From positions 3,816,401-3,880,400 of the forward strand of contig NZ_CP188040.1 in the NCBI RefSeq assembly GCF_049943125.1: 64,000 nucleotides of DNA, in the 5' to 3' direction. The DNA comes from JAEXZL01 sp049943125. Its GTDB lineage: Bacteria; Bacillota; Clostridia; Clostridiales; Clostridiaceae. The notes beneath the pieces are model-generated. The model was not told the DNA's origin and ran no database searches. It saw nothing but the letters and a program-made list of their open reading frames with translations. Both the position numbers and the translations under genes were made by a program. Positions 7,396 through 17,120 of this stretch are shown here, piece by piece. The first letter of the stretch is position 1. The number at the start of each line of letters is the position of its first letter.

Positions 7396-7425
7396 CCTAT
7401 TCTTGCTGTACCTATTCTTGCTGTA
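7396..7425 (-). repeat. yihA: 15-bp tandem duplication over the yihA stop
   Basis: CCTATTCTTGCTGTA occurs twice in a row. On the minus strand this doubles the codons for QQE and the TAG stop, so readthrough of the first stop would add VQQE before a second identical stop. Confidence 0.85.
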
Positions 7426-8023
7426 GATCGTCTGTACTTTTATTTAAATCACCAAATAATGTTTCCAATAATTCTTCTTTATTATCCTTCTTCAATGAGG
7501 AAAAGAAAAACAGCTTAGTTCCCTCTTTGATACTTAAAGTATCCTTAATAATCTTTTCACTCTTTTTCAGATCATTCTTGGATAACTTATCGCTCTTTGT
7601 AGCTACAACAATTGTTTCATAACCGTAATGCTGAATCCATTCATACATAGTAATATCATCTTGGGTAGGCTTATGCCTACAATCTACCAACAAGATAACT
7701 CTCTTCAGCTCTTTACGACCATTTAAGTAATTTTCAATAATAGTTCCCCAGCCTGCTTTTTCCTTCTTAGATACCTTAGCATAACCATAGCCAGGTAAAT
7801 CTACTAGATAAAAATCATTGTTAATAAGGAAAAAATTAATTAACCTTGTCTTCCCTGGAGTAGAGCTCACCTTAGCTAAATGTCTCCTGTTGGTTATAGC
7901 ATTTATTATTGAAGACTTACCAACGTTTGACCTTCCTACAAAGGCTATCTCTATTCTATTATCTTCAGGATATTGTTCTCTTCTAACAGCAGAAGTAATA
8001 AACTCCGATTGCTTAATTATCAT
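7412..8023 (-). CDS. yihA: Ribosome biogenesis GTPase YihA/YsxC
   Basis: This 203-residue TRAFAC GTPase is needed for late 50S subunit assembly. G1 is GRSNVGKS (30-37), G2 is the TPGKT segment (55-59), G3 is DLPGYG (75-80), and G4 is TKSD. Start ATG overlaps the Lon stop by four bases, with the ribosome site AGGTG inside lon, so translation is coupled. Its place at the end of tig-clpP-clpX-lonB-lon matches the order in Bacillus and clostridia. A 15-bp tandem duplication covers its stop (7396-7425). Confidence 0.96.
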   Translation of the reverse strand: MIIKQSEFITSAVRREQYPEDNRIEIAFVGRSNVGKSSIINAITNRRHLAKVSSTPGKTRLINFFLINNDFYLVDLPGYGYAKVSKKEKAGWGTIIENYLNGRKELKRVILLVDCRHKPTQDDITMYEWIQHYGYETIVVATKSDKLSKNDLKKSEKIIKDTLSIKEGTKLFFFSSLKKDNKEELLETLFGDLNKSTDDLQQE

Positions 8024-10341
8024 TCTTTTTCACCTACTAACGCATTGGAAATAACTTCATCTATATTAGAGGCAGCTATAAAATTTAATTTAGACTTAAT
8101 ACTTTTAGGTATTTTATCGATATCTTTTTCATTTTCCTTTGGGATGATTACCGTATCTACACCAGCTCTAAAGGCTGCTAGAGTTTTTTCCTTCAGTCCT
8201 CCTATAGGTAAAACTCTTCCTGTAAGGGTAACTTCCCCTGTCATAGCAATATTATATCTAGCTTTTCTTTCTGAAAGAGCTGATACCATAGCAGTAATCA
8301 TTGTGATTCCTGCGGAAGGACCATCCTTAGGCACTGCACCTTCTGGAACATGGATATGAATATCTTTCTTCTTATAGAATTCTGGATCAATACCATATTT
8401 CTCAGCATGAGCCCTTACATAGCTATAGCCGGTTCTTGCTGATTCCTTCATAACATCTCCCAGTTTTCCAGTGAGCTCTAGCTTTCCACTTCCTTCCATA
8501 ACTGTAACTTCTACAGGTAAGGTATCACCACCGTAAGCAGTCCAAGCCATACCAGTAACTACGCCTATCTTGCTTTCCTTAGTGATTTTATCGTAATTAT
8601 AATAGGGTTTACCCAGGAACTTAGACACGGAATTTTGATTAATAACAACCTTATCCTTATTCTTTTCTAGCATCTCTGCTATTGCTTTTCTCACTATTGA
8701 AGATAACTGCCTTTCGAGATTTCTAACACCAGACTCTCTAGTATAACCTTCTATTAAGGTCATTAAAGCTGATTCTTGAAAAGATATCTTTCCCTCCATA
8801 CTGTGTTCCTTTAGTATTTTAGGAATAAGATGCTTCTTTGCTATATTTATTTTCTCTTCATAGGTATAGCCAGAAACCTCAATGATTTCCATTCTATCAA
8901 GGAGCGGTCCTGGTATTGTTTCTAGAGTGTTAGCAGTGGTTATGAAAATAACTTTTGATAAATCCATCTCTAATTCTAGATAATGATCTCTGAAGGTGCT
9001 ATTTTGCTCTGAATCTAACACTTCTAGAAGAGCATCGGCAGGGTCCCCCTTGAAATCATTGCTCATCTTATCAATCTCATCTAACAAGAACAATGGATTC
9101 TTAGTTTTTGCCTGCTTCATTCCGTATACTATTCTTCCAGGAATAGCACCAACGTAGGTTTTTCTATGTCCTCTTATCTCTGCTTCATCACGAACTCCTC
9201 CTAAGGACATTCTCACAAAATTTCTATTTATAGCACGAGCTACGGATTTAGCTATAGAGGTTTTACCGACTCCTGGAGGACCTACTAAACATAGTATAGG
9301 ACTCTTCATCCCCTTACTTACTTTTTTTACTGCTAAATATTCTATTATTCTATCTTTTACATCCTTAAGACCATAATGATCAGCTTCTAATACCTCTCGG
9401 GCCCTTACTATATCAATATTATCTTTACTTTCTTTATTCCAAGGTAAGTCAATTATCCAATCAAGGTATGTCTTAATTATTCCACCTTCTGCTGAATAAG
9501 CTCCACTACCCTTAAGCCTTTCTAGCTCATAAAGAGCCCTTTCCTTAACTTCCTTTGGAAGCTTAGCTTTAGTTATTTTATCTTTATATTTCTTTATTTC
9601 TCTAGTATCCTCATCATCTTCTCCCAGCTCCTCTTGTATCGCCTTGAGCTGTTCCCTTAGATAATATTCCTTTTGAACCTTATCCATCTTTTTCTTAACT
9701 TTAGCACCAATTTTCTTCTCAACCTTTAGAATTTCGATTTCTCTATTTAGTATCACTAATAACTTCTCAATTCTATCCTCAACCTTAAAAGCCTCTAATA
9801 GCTCTTGTCTGGTAGATTGATTTAAAATGAGGAAGGAAGCAACAGTATCCGCTAATCTATCTCCTTCTTCAATATCATCAACCTCCATCATTGAGTCAAT
9901 TTGAGAGTTACCAGAAATAGTGACAAAATCATCGAAGGTATCCTTAAGCTGTCTTATTAAAGCTTCATACCTGATAGTTTCCTCTTGATTGGAAACCTCT
10001 AAAAGCTCAACTTCTACATTCAAAAAACCTTCCTGAGAAAGAAACTTATTAATCTTTGCCCTACTCTTTCCTTCAACAAGCACTCTTACGGTCTCTCCAG
10101 GAAGCTTAAGTAACTGTTTTATAGAGCATATGGTACCAATTGTGTATATATCATCTTCACCGGGCTCTTCAGTTTTCGCATCCTTTTGAGCTGATAAAAA
10201 AATCTCAGCATTATTAAGCATAGCTTCTTCTAAAGCAGCGATGGATTTCTCTCTTCCAACATCAAAATGCAAAACCATATAAGGGAATATGGTAATGCCC
10301 CTCAAAGGAATTAAAGGAAGAATTTTTAATTTTCTCTCCAT
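8020..10341 (-). CDS. lon: ATP-dependent protease Lon (LonA)
   Basis: About 773 residues when started at the ATG (10341) behind AGGGGGAG. The longer frame adds ten residues without a ribosome site. The N-terminal substrate-binding domain is followed by a helical linker (about 190-260), the AAA+ module with GPPGVGKT (354-361) and Walker B FLLDEID (418-424), and the protease domain with Ser676 in KDGPSAG and Lys719 in GGLKEK, the catalytic dyad. It degrades misfolded and regulatory proteins in the cytosol. It is 142 bases downstream of lonB and translationally coupled to yihA. Confidence 0.97.
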   Translation of the reverse strand: MERKLKILPLIPLRGITIFPYMVLHFDVGREKSIAALEEAMLNNAEIFLSAQKDAKTEEPGEDDIYTIGTICSIKQLLKLPGETVRVLVEGKSRAKINKFLSQEGFLNVEVELLEVSNQEETIRYEALIRQLKDTFDDFVTISGNSQIDSMMEVDDIEEGDRLADTVASFLILNQSTRQELLEAFKVEDRIEKLLVILNREIEILKVEKKIGAKVKKKMDKVQKEYYLREQLKAIQEELGEDDEDTREIKKYKDKITKAKLPKEVKERALYELERLKGSGAYSAEGGIIKTYLDWIIDLPWNKESKDNIDIVRAREVLEADHYGLKDVKDRIIEYLAVKKVSKGMKSPILCLVGPPGVGKTSIAKSVARAINRNFVRMSLGGVRDEAEIRGHRKTYVGAIPGRIVYGMKQAKTKNPLFLLDEIDKMSNDFKGDPADALLEVLDSEQNSTFRDHYLELEMDLSKVIFITTANTLETIPGPLLDRMEIIEVSGYTYEEKINIAKKHLIPKILKEHSMEGKISFQESALMTLIEGYTRESGVRNLERQLSSIVRKAIAEMLEKNKDKVVINQNSVSKFLGKPYYNYDKITKESKIGVVTGMAWTAYGGDTLPVEVTVMEGSGKLELTGKLGDVMKESARTGYSYVRAHAEKYGIDPEFYKKKDIHIHVPEGAVPKDGPSAGITMITAMVSALSERKARYNIAMTGEVTLTGRVLPIGGLKEKTLAAFRAGVDTVIIPKENEKDIDKIPKSIKSKLNFIAASNIDEVISNALVGEKE

Positions 10342-10483
10342 AGTTCTCCCCCTTTTCAATCTCACTGACAAAAAGATTTAAATTTTGTTAGACTTATTTA
10401 GTATACACATAATAAATAAACTTTTCAATAATTTACACATAAATATACTAATAATCTGCGAGAGAATAAGAGTTTATTAATAA

Positions 10484-12172
10484 TTACAGATTAACTTCCC
10501 CTGCTATTTTGTTATTGCCTCTAAAAGTATCCTTTATACTCATTATTTTTTCCGTTATTATATCCTTATCCTGCTTAATGAAGTTAATTACTTCATTAAT
10601 ATTATCTACAGGAATTATATTTATCTCCTTTTCCTCTTTAAAGCTTTCCTCATAATTTTCCTTTGGAATTAATATATTTTTAATACCGGCCTTTTTAGCT
10701 GCTGCTATCTTTGCCGACACTCCCCCAACGGGCTTTACCTTTCCTCTTATAGTTATTTCACCTGTCATTGCTAGTAAATTATTCACTGGAACTTGTCGTA
10801 TTGCACTATATATGCTGCAGGCTATAGCTATACCTGCTGATGGACCATCTACAGGTATACCTCCTGGGAAATTCACATGTATATCATACTTTCTACAATT
10901 GATATTGAAGGTGTTATCCAATACAGTAAGAACATTTTCTACGGAACAATATGCAGTACTCTTCCTTTTAATTTTCTTATTTTCACTACTTATCTCTTCA
11001 GCCTCTACTATACCAGTCACCTTCAAGCTTCCTACTCCGTTAATAGATACTTTTGCAGTGGCTTCAACTTCTAATAGAGTTCCCATATTAGAGCCATATA
11101 CTGCCACTCCATTAACAAGACCAATTTGCGGTTGAGAGGCAATTCCACCTTCAACCTTAGGAGTATATTGTCCATTCTCAATAACCCACTGAACATCACT
11201 ATTGGTAATGGTAGTTCTATTGTCATTTATAGCCATGCCTGCACATAGCTGAATTAAATTAATAACTTCTCTGCCATTTGAACAATATCTGCCGATATAT
11301 TTCAGAGCCGATGCTTCAATATTTAGATTTATCTTCTTCAGAGCATTCTCTGCTATTTCAATTATCTCCTCTTGACTTAATCCTCTAAAAAATATTTCTA
11401 CACATCTAGAACGTATAGCTGGTGCAATTTCATGTGGACTTCGAGTAGTAGCTCCTATCAATCTAAAATCAGCTGGGAGTCCATTTTCAAAAACCTCTTT
11501 TATATAGGAAGGCATATTAGGATCTTCTGAGCTATAATAAGAGCTGTCTAGAAATACTTTTCTATCTTCCAGAACCTTTAAGAGTTTGTTAAGCTCAATA
11601 GGGTGAAGTTCTCCAATTTCATCAATAAACAGTATTCCACCATGTGCTTTAGTTACAGCTCCAGGCTTTGGCTGAGGAATTCCCGCAATTCCCATAGCTC
11701 CAGCTCCCTGATAAATCGGATCATGAACAGAGCCTATTAATGGATCAGCTATTCCCCTATCATCAAATCTGATTGTTGTTGCGTCAATTTCAACAAATTT
11801 AGCATCACCATTAAATGGTGAGCCCAAGGTTTTTTTTGCTTTCTCTAGCACCAGCCTTGCAGCTGCAGTTTTCCCTACACCAGGTGGTCCATAAATAATT
11901 ACATGCTGAGGATTTTGGCCACATAAGGCAGCCTGTAGTGCAAGTATTCCTTTCTCTTGACCAATTACCTCCTCAAAGGATTTAGGCCTACTTTTTTCTG
12001 TCAAAGGCTCGGTTAAGTTAATACTTCTCATTTTTCTGAGCTTTTCTAATTCCTTTTTATTCTCTCTTTCTATTACTAGCTTATGAGACTGGGTTGTTTT
12101 AGAAGCTCCCATGAGGCTGATACCTATAAAAACCACCAAAATTAAAATAATTATTAATAAAAAATTTGTCAT
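10484..12172 (-). CDS. lonB: ATP-dependent protease LonB
   Basis: The 562-residue LonB has an N-terminal hydrophobic anchor (residues 3-21) and no large N domain. The AAA+ part has GPPGVGKT (95-102) and FIDEIGEL. The protease part has DGPSAG with the catalytic serine and GGVSAKIAAAKKAG with the lysine. In Bacillus LonB is forespore-associated and cooperates with sporulation control, and the same may hold here. The ATG has no ribosome site at normal distance: GGGAGG lies 25 bases upstream beyond a hairpin (see the separate entry). It sits between clpX and lon. Confidence 0.94.
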   Translation of the reverse strand: MTNFLLIIILILVVFIGISLMGASKTTQSHKLVIERENKKELEKLRKMRSINLTEPLTEKSRPKSFEEVIGQEKGILALQAALCGQNPQHVIIYGPPGVGKTAAARLVLEKAKKTLGSPFNGDAKFVEIDATTIRFDDRGIADPLIGSVHDPIYQGAGAMGIAGIPQPKPGAVTKAHGGILFIDEIGELHPIELNKLLKVLEDRKVFLDSSYYSSEDPNMPSYIKEVFENGLPADFRLIGATTRSPHEIAPAIRSRCVEIFFRGLSQEEIIEIAENALKKINLNIEASALKYIGRYCSNGREVINLIQLCAGMAINDNRTTITNSDVQWVIENGQYTPKVEGGIASQPQIGLVNGVAVYGSNMGTLLEVEATAKVSINGVGSLKVTGIVEAEEISSENKKIKRKSTAYCSVENVLTVLDNTFNINCRKYDIHVNFPGGIPVDGPSAGIAIACSIYSAIRQVPVNNLLAMTGEITIRGKVKPVGGVSAKIAAAKKAGIKNILIPKENYEESFKEEKEINIIPVDNINEVINFIKQDKDIITEKIMSIKDTFRGNNKIAGEVNL

Positions 12173-12180
12173 AGCTAATT

Positions 12181-12204
12181 GTGCATTTAAAACGCACGCC
12201 TCCC
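12181..12204 (-). promoter_or_regulatory. lonB: Hairpin between ribosome site and lonB start
   Basis: On the minus strand GGGAGGC (12198-12204) is followed by GTGCGTTTTAAATGCAC (12181-12197), which folds into a seven-pair hairpin with a TTA loop, then eight bases and the lonB ATG. Folding would bring the ribosome site to about nine bases from the ATG, so the hairpin could enable or tune initiation. Confidence 0.5.
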
Positions 12205-12300
12205 TTCCATAGTTTTCCTACATACTAATTATTAACCAAATAAGGTGAAAATATTCCTTTTATAATCTTAAGGCCAATATCAATGTAGATAAAAACTACA

Positions 12301-12335
12301 AAAAAAAGATATAGAACAAGTCTATATCTTTTTTA
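12301..12335. terminator. Terminator after clpX
   Basis: AAAGATATAGA and TCTATATCTTT surround a short loop, flanked by A and T runs on both sides. It follows the clpX stop on the minus strand, so lonB and lon are probably transcribed mainly from a separate promoter. Confidence 0.85.
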
Positions 12336-12336
12336 T

Positions 12337-13626
12337 TTATGCACTTTCAATACCTTTTTTCTTTTTCGTTTTCTTTGCCTTTATCTGAGGTCTTTTTTCT
12401 CCCTCAGTTAGGAATATTTCTGGCCTTTTACTTGTTATAGTATCTTTATTAATAGAGACTTTTGTAATCTCTTCATTGGAAGGAACATCAAACATAATAT
12501 CACGCATGACATCCTCAATTATTGCCCTAAGACCACGAGCTCCAGTATTCCTCTCTAATGCTTCTTGAGCAATTGCTTCTAGAGCTTCATCAGTGAAGTC
12601 AAGTTCTACATTTTCCAGCTCTAATAGTCTCTTATATTGCTTAACTAAAGCATTCTTAGGCTTACTCAGGATATTTACAAGAGCTTCCTTATCCAAGGAA
12701 TCTAAGGTAACTACTATAGGCAGTCTACCTACAAACTCAGGTATCAAACCGAATTTTAATAGGTCCCCAGGCATAATATCACTTAATATCTTTCCAATAT
12801 CCTTTTCATGCTTTGACTGAATTTCAGCTCCAAATCCTATAAAACTCTTTCTAGTTCTTCTTTCAATTATTTTATCTATACCATCAAAAGCTCCTCCACA
12901 AATAAATAATATATTTGTTGTGTTGATCTGGATAAACTCTTGATGAGGATGTTTTCTTCCTCCTTGAGGCGGTACCGAAGCTGTCGTACCTTCAAGAATC
13001 TTAAGAAGCGCTTGCTGAACCCCTTCACCAGAAACATCTCTAGTGATTGAAGGATTCTCTGACTTTCTCGCGATTTTGTCAATTTCATCAATATAGATTA
13101 TACCTTTTTCAGCTCTTTCGATATCATAATCAGCATTCTGGATGAGCTTTAAAAGGATATTCTCTACATCCTCACCCACATACCCAGCTTCTGTCAGGGT
13201 TGTAGCATCTGCTATTGCAAAAGGTACATTTAAGAACTTAGCTAAGGTCTGTGCCAAAAAAGTCTTTCCAGAGCCTGTTGGTCCAAGTAATAGGATATTA
13301 CTTTTTTGAAGCTCTACATCTGATTCCTCTTCATTAGAGTTAATTCGTTTGTAATGGTTATATACTGCTACTGCAAGAGATCTCTTTGCGCTATCCTGCC
13401 CAATAACATACTGATCAAGATAATTTTTAATCTCCAAAGGCTTAGGAAGCTCGGCAGAATCAAACTGAAGTGATTCTTCAAACTCATCAGCAATTATCTC
13501 TGAGCAAAGCTCAATACACTCATCGCAAATATATACCCCTGGACCAGCAATCAATCTCCTTACCTGGTCTTGATTTTTACCACAGAAAGAGCATTTAAGC
13601 TGTTTCTTTTCTTCATATTTTGCCAT
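12337..13626 (-). CDS. clpX: ClpX, ATPase subunit of ClpXP protease
   Basis: About 429 residues from the ATG at 13626. The in-frame GTG nine bases upstream lies in the GAGAGGTGG ribosome site and is rejected. An N-terminal zinc finger (CSFC, then CDEC 19 residues on) recognises adaptors. The AAA+ core has GPTGSGKT, the pore loop GYVGEDVE and Walker B IIYIDEID. The IGF loop (SFIGFGAE) docks on ClpP. It unfolds tagged proteins for ClpP in the cytosol. It is 32 bases after clpP in the same operon. Confidence 0.97.
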   Translation of the reverse strand: MAKYEEKKQLKCSFCGKNQDQVRRLIAGPGVYICDECIELCSEIIADEFEESLQFDSAELPKPLEIKNYLDQYVIGQDSAKRSLAVAVYNHYKRINSNEEESDVELQKSNILLLGPTGSGKTFLAQTLAKFLNVPFAIADATTLTEAGYVGEDVENILLKLIQNADYDIERAEKGIIYIDEIDKIARKSENPSITRDVSGEGVQQALLKILEGTTASVPPQGGRKHPHQEFIQINTTNILFICGGAFDGIDKIIERRTRKSFIGFGAEIQSKHEKDIGKILSDIMPGDLLKFGLIPEFVGRLPIVVTLDSLDKEALVNILSKPKNALVKQYKRLLELENVELDFTDEALEAIAQEALERNTGARGLRAIIEDVMRDIMFDVPSNEEITKVSINKDTITSKRPEIFLTEGEKRPQIKAKKTKKKKGIESA

Positions 13627-13658
13627 CTTTTCCACCTCTCTCAGGGTTAGAAATCACT

Positions 13659-14267
13659 TTATTTTGCCTCATCACTAGAAATTTCAGCATTTCTTTCTAT
13701 TACCTTGTCAATTATACCGTATTCTAGTGCTTCCTTTGCCTCCATAAAATAATCTCTTTCAATATCTTGTTTCACCTTATCTATAGGATTTCCAGTTCTA
13801 TCCGCAATTATCTTAGTAAGGGTTTCTTTTGTTTTAAGTATTCTCCTAGCATGAATTTCAATATCTGTTGCCTGACCTTGAAATCCACCTAAGGGTTGAT
13901 GTATCATTATTTCACTGTTAGGAAGGGCATATCTCTTACCTTTAGCTCCTGCTACTAAAAGCATAGCTCCCATAGATGCAGCCATACCAACACAGATAGT
14001 GCTTACATCTGGCTTAATTAAATTCATGGTATCTAATATTGCCATACCTGCTGTTACAGAACCACCAGGGCTATTAATGTATATATGAACATCCTTATCA
14101 GGATCCTCACTTTCTAAGAAAAGAAGCTGCGCTACTACTAAATTTGCAGTAACATCATTTATTTCTCCACTAACCATTATTATTCTATCCTTTAATAATC
14201 TTGAGAAAATGTCATAGGATCTTTCTCCTCTATTTGTCTGTTCAACAACCATAGGTACTAAACTCAT
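13659..14267 (-). CDS. clpP: ClpP protease subunit
   Basis: The 202-residue serine peptidase forms a tetradecamer. The catalytic triad is Ser98 (GMAASMG), His123 (MIHQPLGG) and Asp172 (IERDYFM). INSPGGSVTAG is the substrate-binding strand. The start is ATG behind AAGGAGGG. It lies between tig and clpX, and a weak terminator separates it from tig. No CtsR or CIRCE operator is evident upstream. Confidence 0.97.
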   Translation of the reverse strand: MSLVPMVVEQTNRGERSYDIFSRLLKDRIIMVSGEINDVTANLVVAQLLFLESEDPDKDVHIYINSPGGSVTAGMAILDTMNLIKPDVSTICVGMAASMGAMLLVAGAKGKRYALPNSEIMIHQPLGGFQGQATDIEIHARRILKTKETLTKIIADRTGNPIDKVKQDIERDYFMEAKEALEYGIIDKVIERNAEISSDEAK

Positions 14268-14387
14268 TTTATTCCCTCCTTAAGTACATAGTAATATATT
14301 TACCTTGTTAAAAAGTATTATCATAATTAAATTATATATACTTTTTAGATAATTGTTAATAAATTTCTTAATAAAGAAATTGTAAAA

Positions 14388-14415
14388 TAATTGCCAGAAA
14401 TATTCCTGGCAATTA
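14388..14415 (-). terminator. Hairpin between tig and clpP
   Basis: AATTGCCAG and CTGGCAATT pair across a short AT loop, and on the minus strand ATTTTA follows. It is likely a partial terminator after trigger factor. Confidence 0.75.
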
Positions 14416-14427
14416 ATGTTGTTTATA

Positions 14428-15720
14428 TTAGTCAATTATATTAGCATTATCCACTAGTAATTTTATAGTTTTTTCTGTAATAACATCCATGCTAATTACT
14501 CTAGACTGGCTTTGAATTAGTAACTCAGCCATTTTTTCAGGCTCATCATTGCTGTACTGTTTAGCCAGCTCTATTGCCTTTTCTTTAACTTCTTCTTCAG
14601 TAGCTTCAACTGATTCTTTCTTAGATATAGCTTCTAAAACTAAATCAGTTTTAACCTTTCTCTCTGCATTGTCCTTCATGTAATCTCTCATTTTCTCTTC
14701 AGAGCTATTAGTGAATTCATAGTAGGACTTAAGGTCTAAGCCTTGATATTGAAGTCTATTCTCTAGGTCCTTAAGCATTGAATCAACTTCCTTCTCTATC
14801 ATTACCTGAGGAATTTCAACTTTTGCATTGTCAACAACCTTATTTATTAGGCTTTCTTCGAATTCTCTCTTAGCCTTAAGATCATTAGATTCCTTAAGCT
14901 TGCTTGTAATATCATTCTTTAACTCTTCTAAAGTATCAAATTCAGATACATCTTGAGCGAACTCATCATCTAGTTCAGGAAGCTCCTTGGACTTAATTTC
15001 CTTTATTGTAACTTCAAAAGTTGCAGCCTTACCATTCAAATCGTCTTTTCCATAGTTTTCTGGGAAGGTAACTGAAACATTTTTAGTTTCTCCTACCTTA
15101 GAGCCTACTAGCTGCTCTTCAAAACCAGCAATGAATGAGCCTGAGCCTATTTCTAATGGATAATCGTGACCTTCTCCACCTTCGAAGGCAATTCCATCTA
15201 TGAAACCTTTGAAATCTATAACAGCAATGTCTCCATTCTGTACTTCGCCCTCTGTCTTAACTTCTACTCTCGCATTTTTTTCCTGCATTGCTTTAAGCTG
15301 ACTCTGAACATCTTCTTCAGTAGCCTCATAGCTTATTTTATTAATATCTATGTTCTTGTAATCTCCTAATTCAACCTCAGGCATCACAGTAACCTTAGCC
15401 TTATAAACTAAGTCCTTACCTTCTTCTACTTCAACAATATCAATTTCAGGGTAATCTACTGGATTAACTTCATTTTGATTAAGTGCTTCTGGGTAGGATT
15501 CCTCTACAGCAAATTGTACAGCATCCTCTAAAAGAACTCCTGTACCGTAGTATTGCTTAACTACGTTCATTGGAACCTTTCCTTTTCTGAATCCTGGTAC
15601 ATTAAAGCTTTTAGCATTTTTCTTATAGGCTTTCTTTATAGCTTCATTAAATTTTGCTGCTTCAACAGTTACCTCTAATTCAATAGTATTAGTCTCTATT
15701 TTTGTAAGTTTTACGTTCAT
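14428..15720 (-). CDS. tig: Trigger factor
   Basis: This 430-residue ribosome-bound chaperone and prolyl isomerase has all three domains. The N-terminal ribosome-binding domain contains the signature VPGFRKGKVP (about 41-50). The FKBP-type isomerase domain (about 150-235) starts with GDIAVIDFKGFIDG. The helical C-terminal domain holds nascent chains. The start is ATG with AGGAGG upstream. It opens the tig-clpP-clpX-lonB-lon-yihA block, which pairs folding with degradation. Confidence 0.96.
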   Translation of the reverse strand: MNVKLTKIETNTIELEVTVEAAKFNEAIKKAYKKNAKSFNVPGFRKGKVPMNVVKQYYGTGVLLEDAVQFAVEESYPEALNQNEVNPVDYPEIDIVEVEEGKDLVYKAKVTVMPEVELGDYKNIDINKISYEATEEDVQSQLKAMQEKNARVEVKTEGEVQNGDIAVIDFKGFIDGIAFEGGEGHDYPLEIGSGSFIAGFEEQLVGSKVGETKNVSVTFPENYGKDDLNGKAATFEVTIKEIKSKELPELDDEFAQDVSEFDTLEELKNDITSKLKESNDLKAKREFEESLINKVVDNAKVEIPQVMIEKEVDSMLKDLENRLQYQGLDLKSYYEFTNSSEEKMRDYMKDNAERKVKTDLVLEAISKKESVEATEEEVKEKAIELAKQYSNDEPEKMAELLIQSQSRVISMDVITEKTIKLLVDNANIID

Positions 15721-15843
15721 TAAATAATTCCTCCTAAAAATACGTGAAGTTAATAAATCTCATTACTAACTATGTTATTATATCACAATATTTGTTTTAT
15801 TTACAAATATTATTAAACTATATTTTATAACATATAACTGACC

Positions 15844-16653
15844 TTATTTTAGACTTCCGTCTAGTGTAACAATTCTATCTGCCCCATCAATATTAACCAT
15901 AAGACCTTCCTCAGACATAGTTCCAAAATTAATACTCTTACCCTTGGAATTATTAATATAAGAGTATCTCATAGCATTAGTGTCTATAAGCCATATATAC
16001 TCATTGACTGAATTCAACCATGGAAGATGACTTTTATAGATTATTCTGTCCTCTGATAAGTATCTTGGTGACCCATGCCAGAGATACTGAGGGTTACTAG
16101 AAAGGGTATTCACTTTAGTTATTTTGCTACCCTTAGTAGTAGTATAATACTCATAGGTTAAATTTTTTATGGAGTTCTCTGCTTGTAGCTCATATATATT
16201 TTGATCATTGACATCAAAAATCAGCATCTTTTCCTTAGAAGGACTAACCTCGTATTGAAAGCCATCCCCGCCAGAATATGATAGAAAAATAATTTTACCA
16301 TCACTTTCCTCATAGTAGGCTTTCCCCCCCTTATGGGCAGTGAGTGATATTTCAAAATATTTTTCTTCAGCAGGAGTCCCTCCATCTACAGTTTCTTCAT
16401 CCTCATGAGAAGCCTCTTGATTACTATTGTTTTGAGAACCACTTTCCTCTTGCTTATCAGAATTTCCATTGTCTTTATATTTAGCCTGAAGCTCCTTATA
16501 GAGAGAGCTCCCCTTAATTATTTGAGACACGGGACTAACATATGTAAAAAATACAACTGTTACCATTAGGAAGAGAATAAGGAAAGCTATCTTTTTTTGT
16601 CTTCTTTTTTTGTGTTTCTGGTACTCTTTGCTAAAAATACTTGGCTTTCCCAC
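15844..16653 (-). CDS. Membrane-anchored extracytoplasmic protein, unknown function
   Basis: The 269-residue protein starts at GTG behind AGGAGG. A basic cytosolic head (KHKKRRQKK) precedes one transmembrane segment (about 22-40), then a Gln/Asn/Glu-rich linker (about 60-95) and a globular beta-rich domain. The domain has repeated Tyr/Trp-Gly-Ser stretches (FLSYSGGDGFQYEV, YLWHGSPRYLSEDRIIY) that recall beta-propeller blades, although it is too short for a full propeller. It lies upstream of tig in the same direction. The family is not recognised. Confidence 0.72.
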   Translation of the reverse strand: MGKPSIFSKEYQKHKKRRQKKIAFLILFLMVTVVFFTYVSPVSQIIKGSSLYKELQAKYKDNGNSDKQEESGSQNNSNQEASHEDEETVDGGTPAEEKYFEISLTAHKGGKAYYEESDGKIIFLSYSGGDGFQYEVSPSKEKMLIFDVNDQNIYELQAENSIKNLTYEYYTTTKGSKITKVNTLSSNPQYLWHGSPRYLSEDRIIYKSHLPWLNSVNEYIWLIDTNAMRYSYINNSKGKSINFGTMSEEGLMVNIDGADRIVTLDGSLK

Positions 16654-16760
16654 GGCTTATACCTCCTAGCTAATAATCACACTATTATATATTATAACGT
16701 AAATAATTATATGAAAGTAACTGCTTTTTCAAACAATTCACAATTAATATATATTTAATA

Positions 16761-16800
16761 TGTAGGTCTTAAAACCACCAAAATATGATGGTTTTAAGAC
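16761..16800 (-). terminator. Inverted repeat after the small Cys protein
   Basis: GTCTTAAAACCA and TGGTTTTAAGAC flank an 11-base loop just downstream of the gene at 16803. The T run is weak, so it acts as a terminator or an RNA-stabilising stem. Confidence 0.7.
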
Positions 16801-16802
16801 CC

Positions 16803-16970
16803 CTATTTATTCTTAAGCTCAAGCCTTTGACAGCAGCCCTTACCGTTTCCTGAACAGCCACAGCCTTTAGAATTCTTATTAGCCCCACAGCAGGAAGGTC
16901 TTGCCATGATGTTTTCCGAATAATCCTCATATTCTGGCTTATCCTTAAGATATACACCAACATTTTTCAC
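16803..16970 (-). CDS. Small Cys-rich protein, unknown function
   Basis: The frame begins at ATG 17009, but there is no ribosome site there. The GTG at 16970 has AGAGGA nine bases upstream, giving a protein of about 55 residues. The second half contains CCGANKNSKGCGCSGNGKGCC, seven cysteines set among Gly, Asn and Lys, so metal binding or disulfide cross-linking is likely. It has no signal peptide or membrane helix. The start is the main uncertainty. Unlike the cluster at 5822-7242 it has no hydrophobic core. Confidence 0.6.
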   Translation of the reverse strand: MKNVGVYLKDKPEYEDYSENIMARPSCCGANKNSKGCGCSGNGKGCCQRLELKNK

Positions 16971-17120
16971 ATAATCACGTCCTCTAAAATAATTTATCAT
17001 AAAGGACATTTATTGACAACAAAAATTATGTATTTATAGAATATTATCTAACGGTTAAGCTTAAGTCTATATCAACTAATATAAAGTACTGCCTTCACCA
17101 TACTAATATATTTGCCTAAT

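Noticed and set aside
14268..14427. CtsR or CIRCE operator upstream of clpP
   Set aside because: Neither the GGTCAAA direct repeat nor the TTAGCACTC inverted repeat is present.
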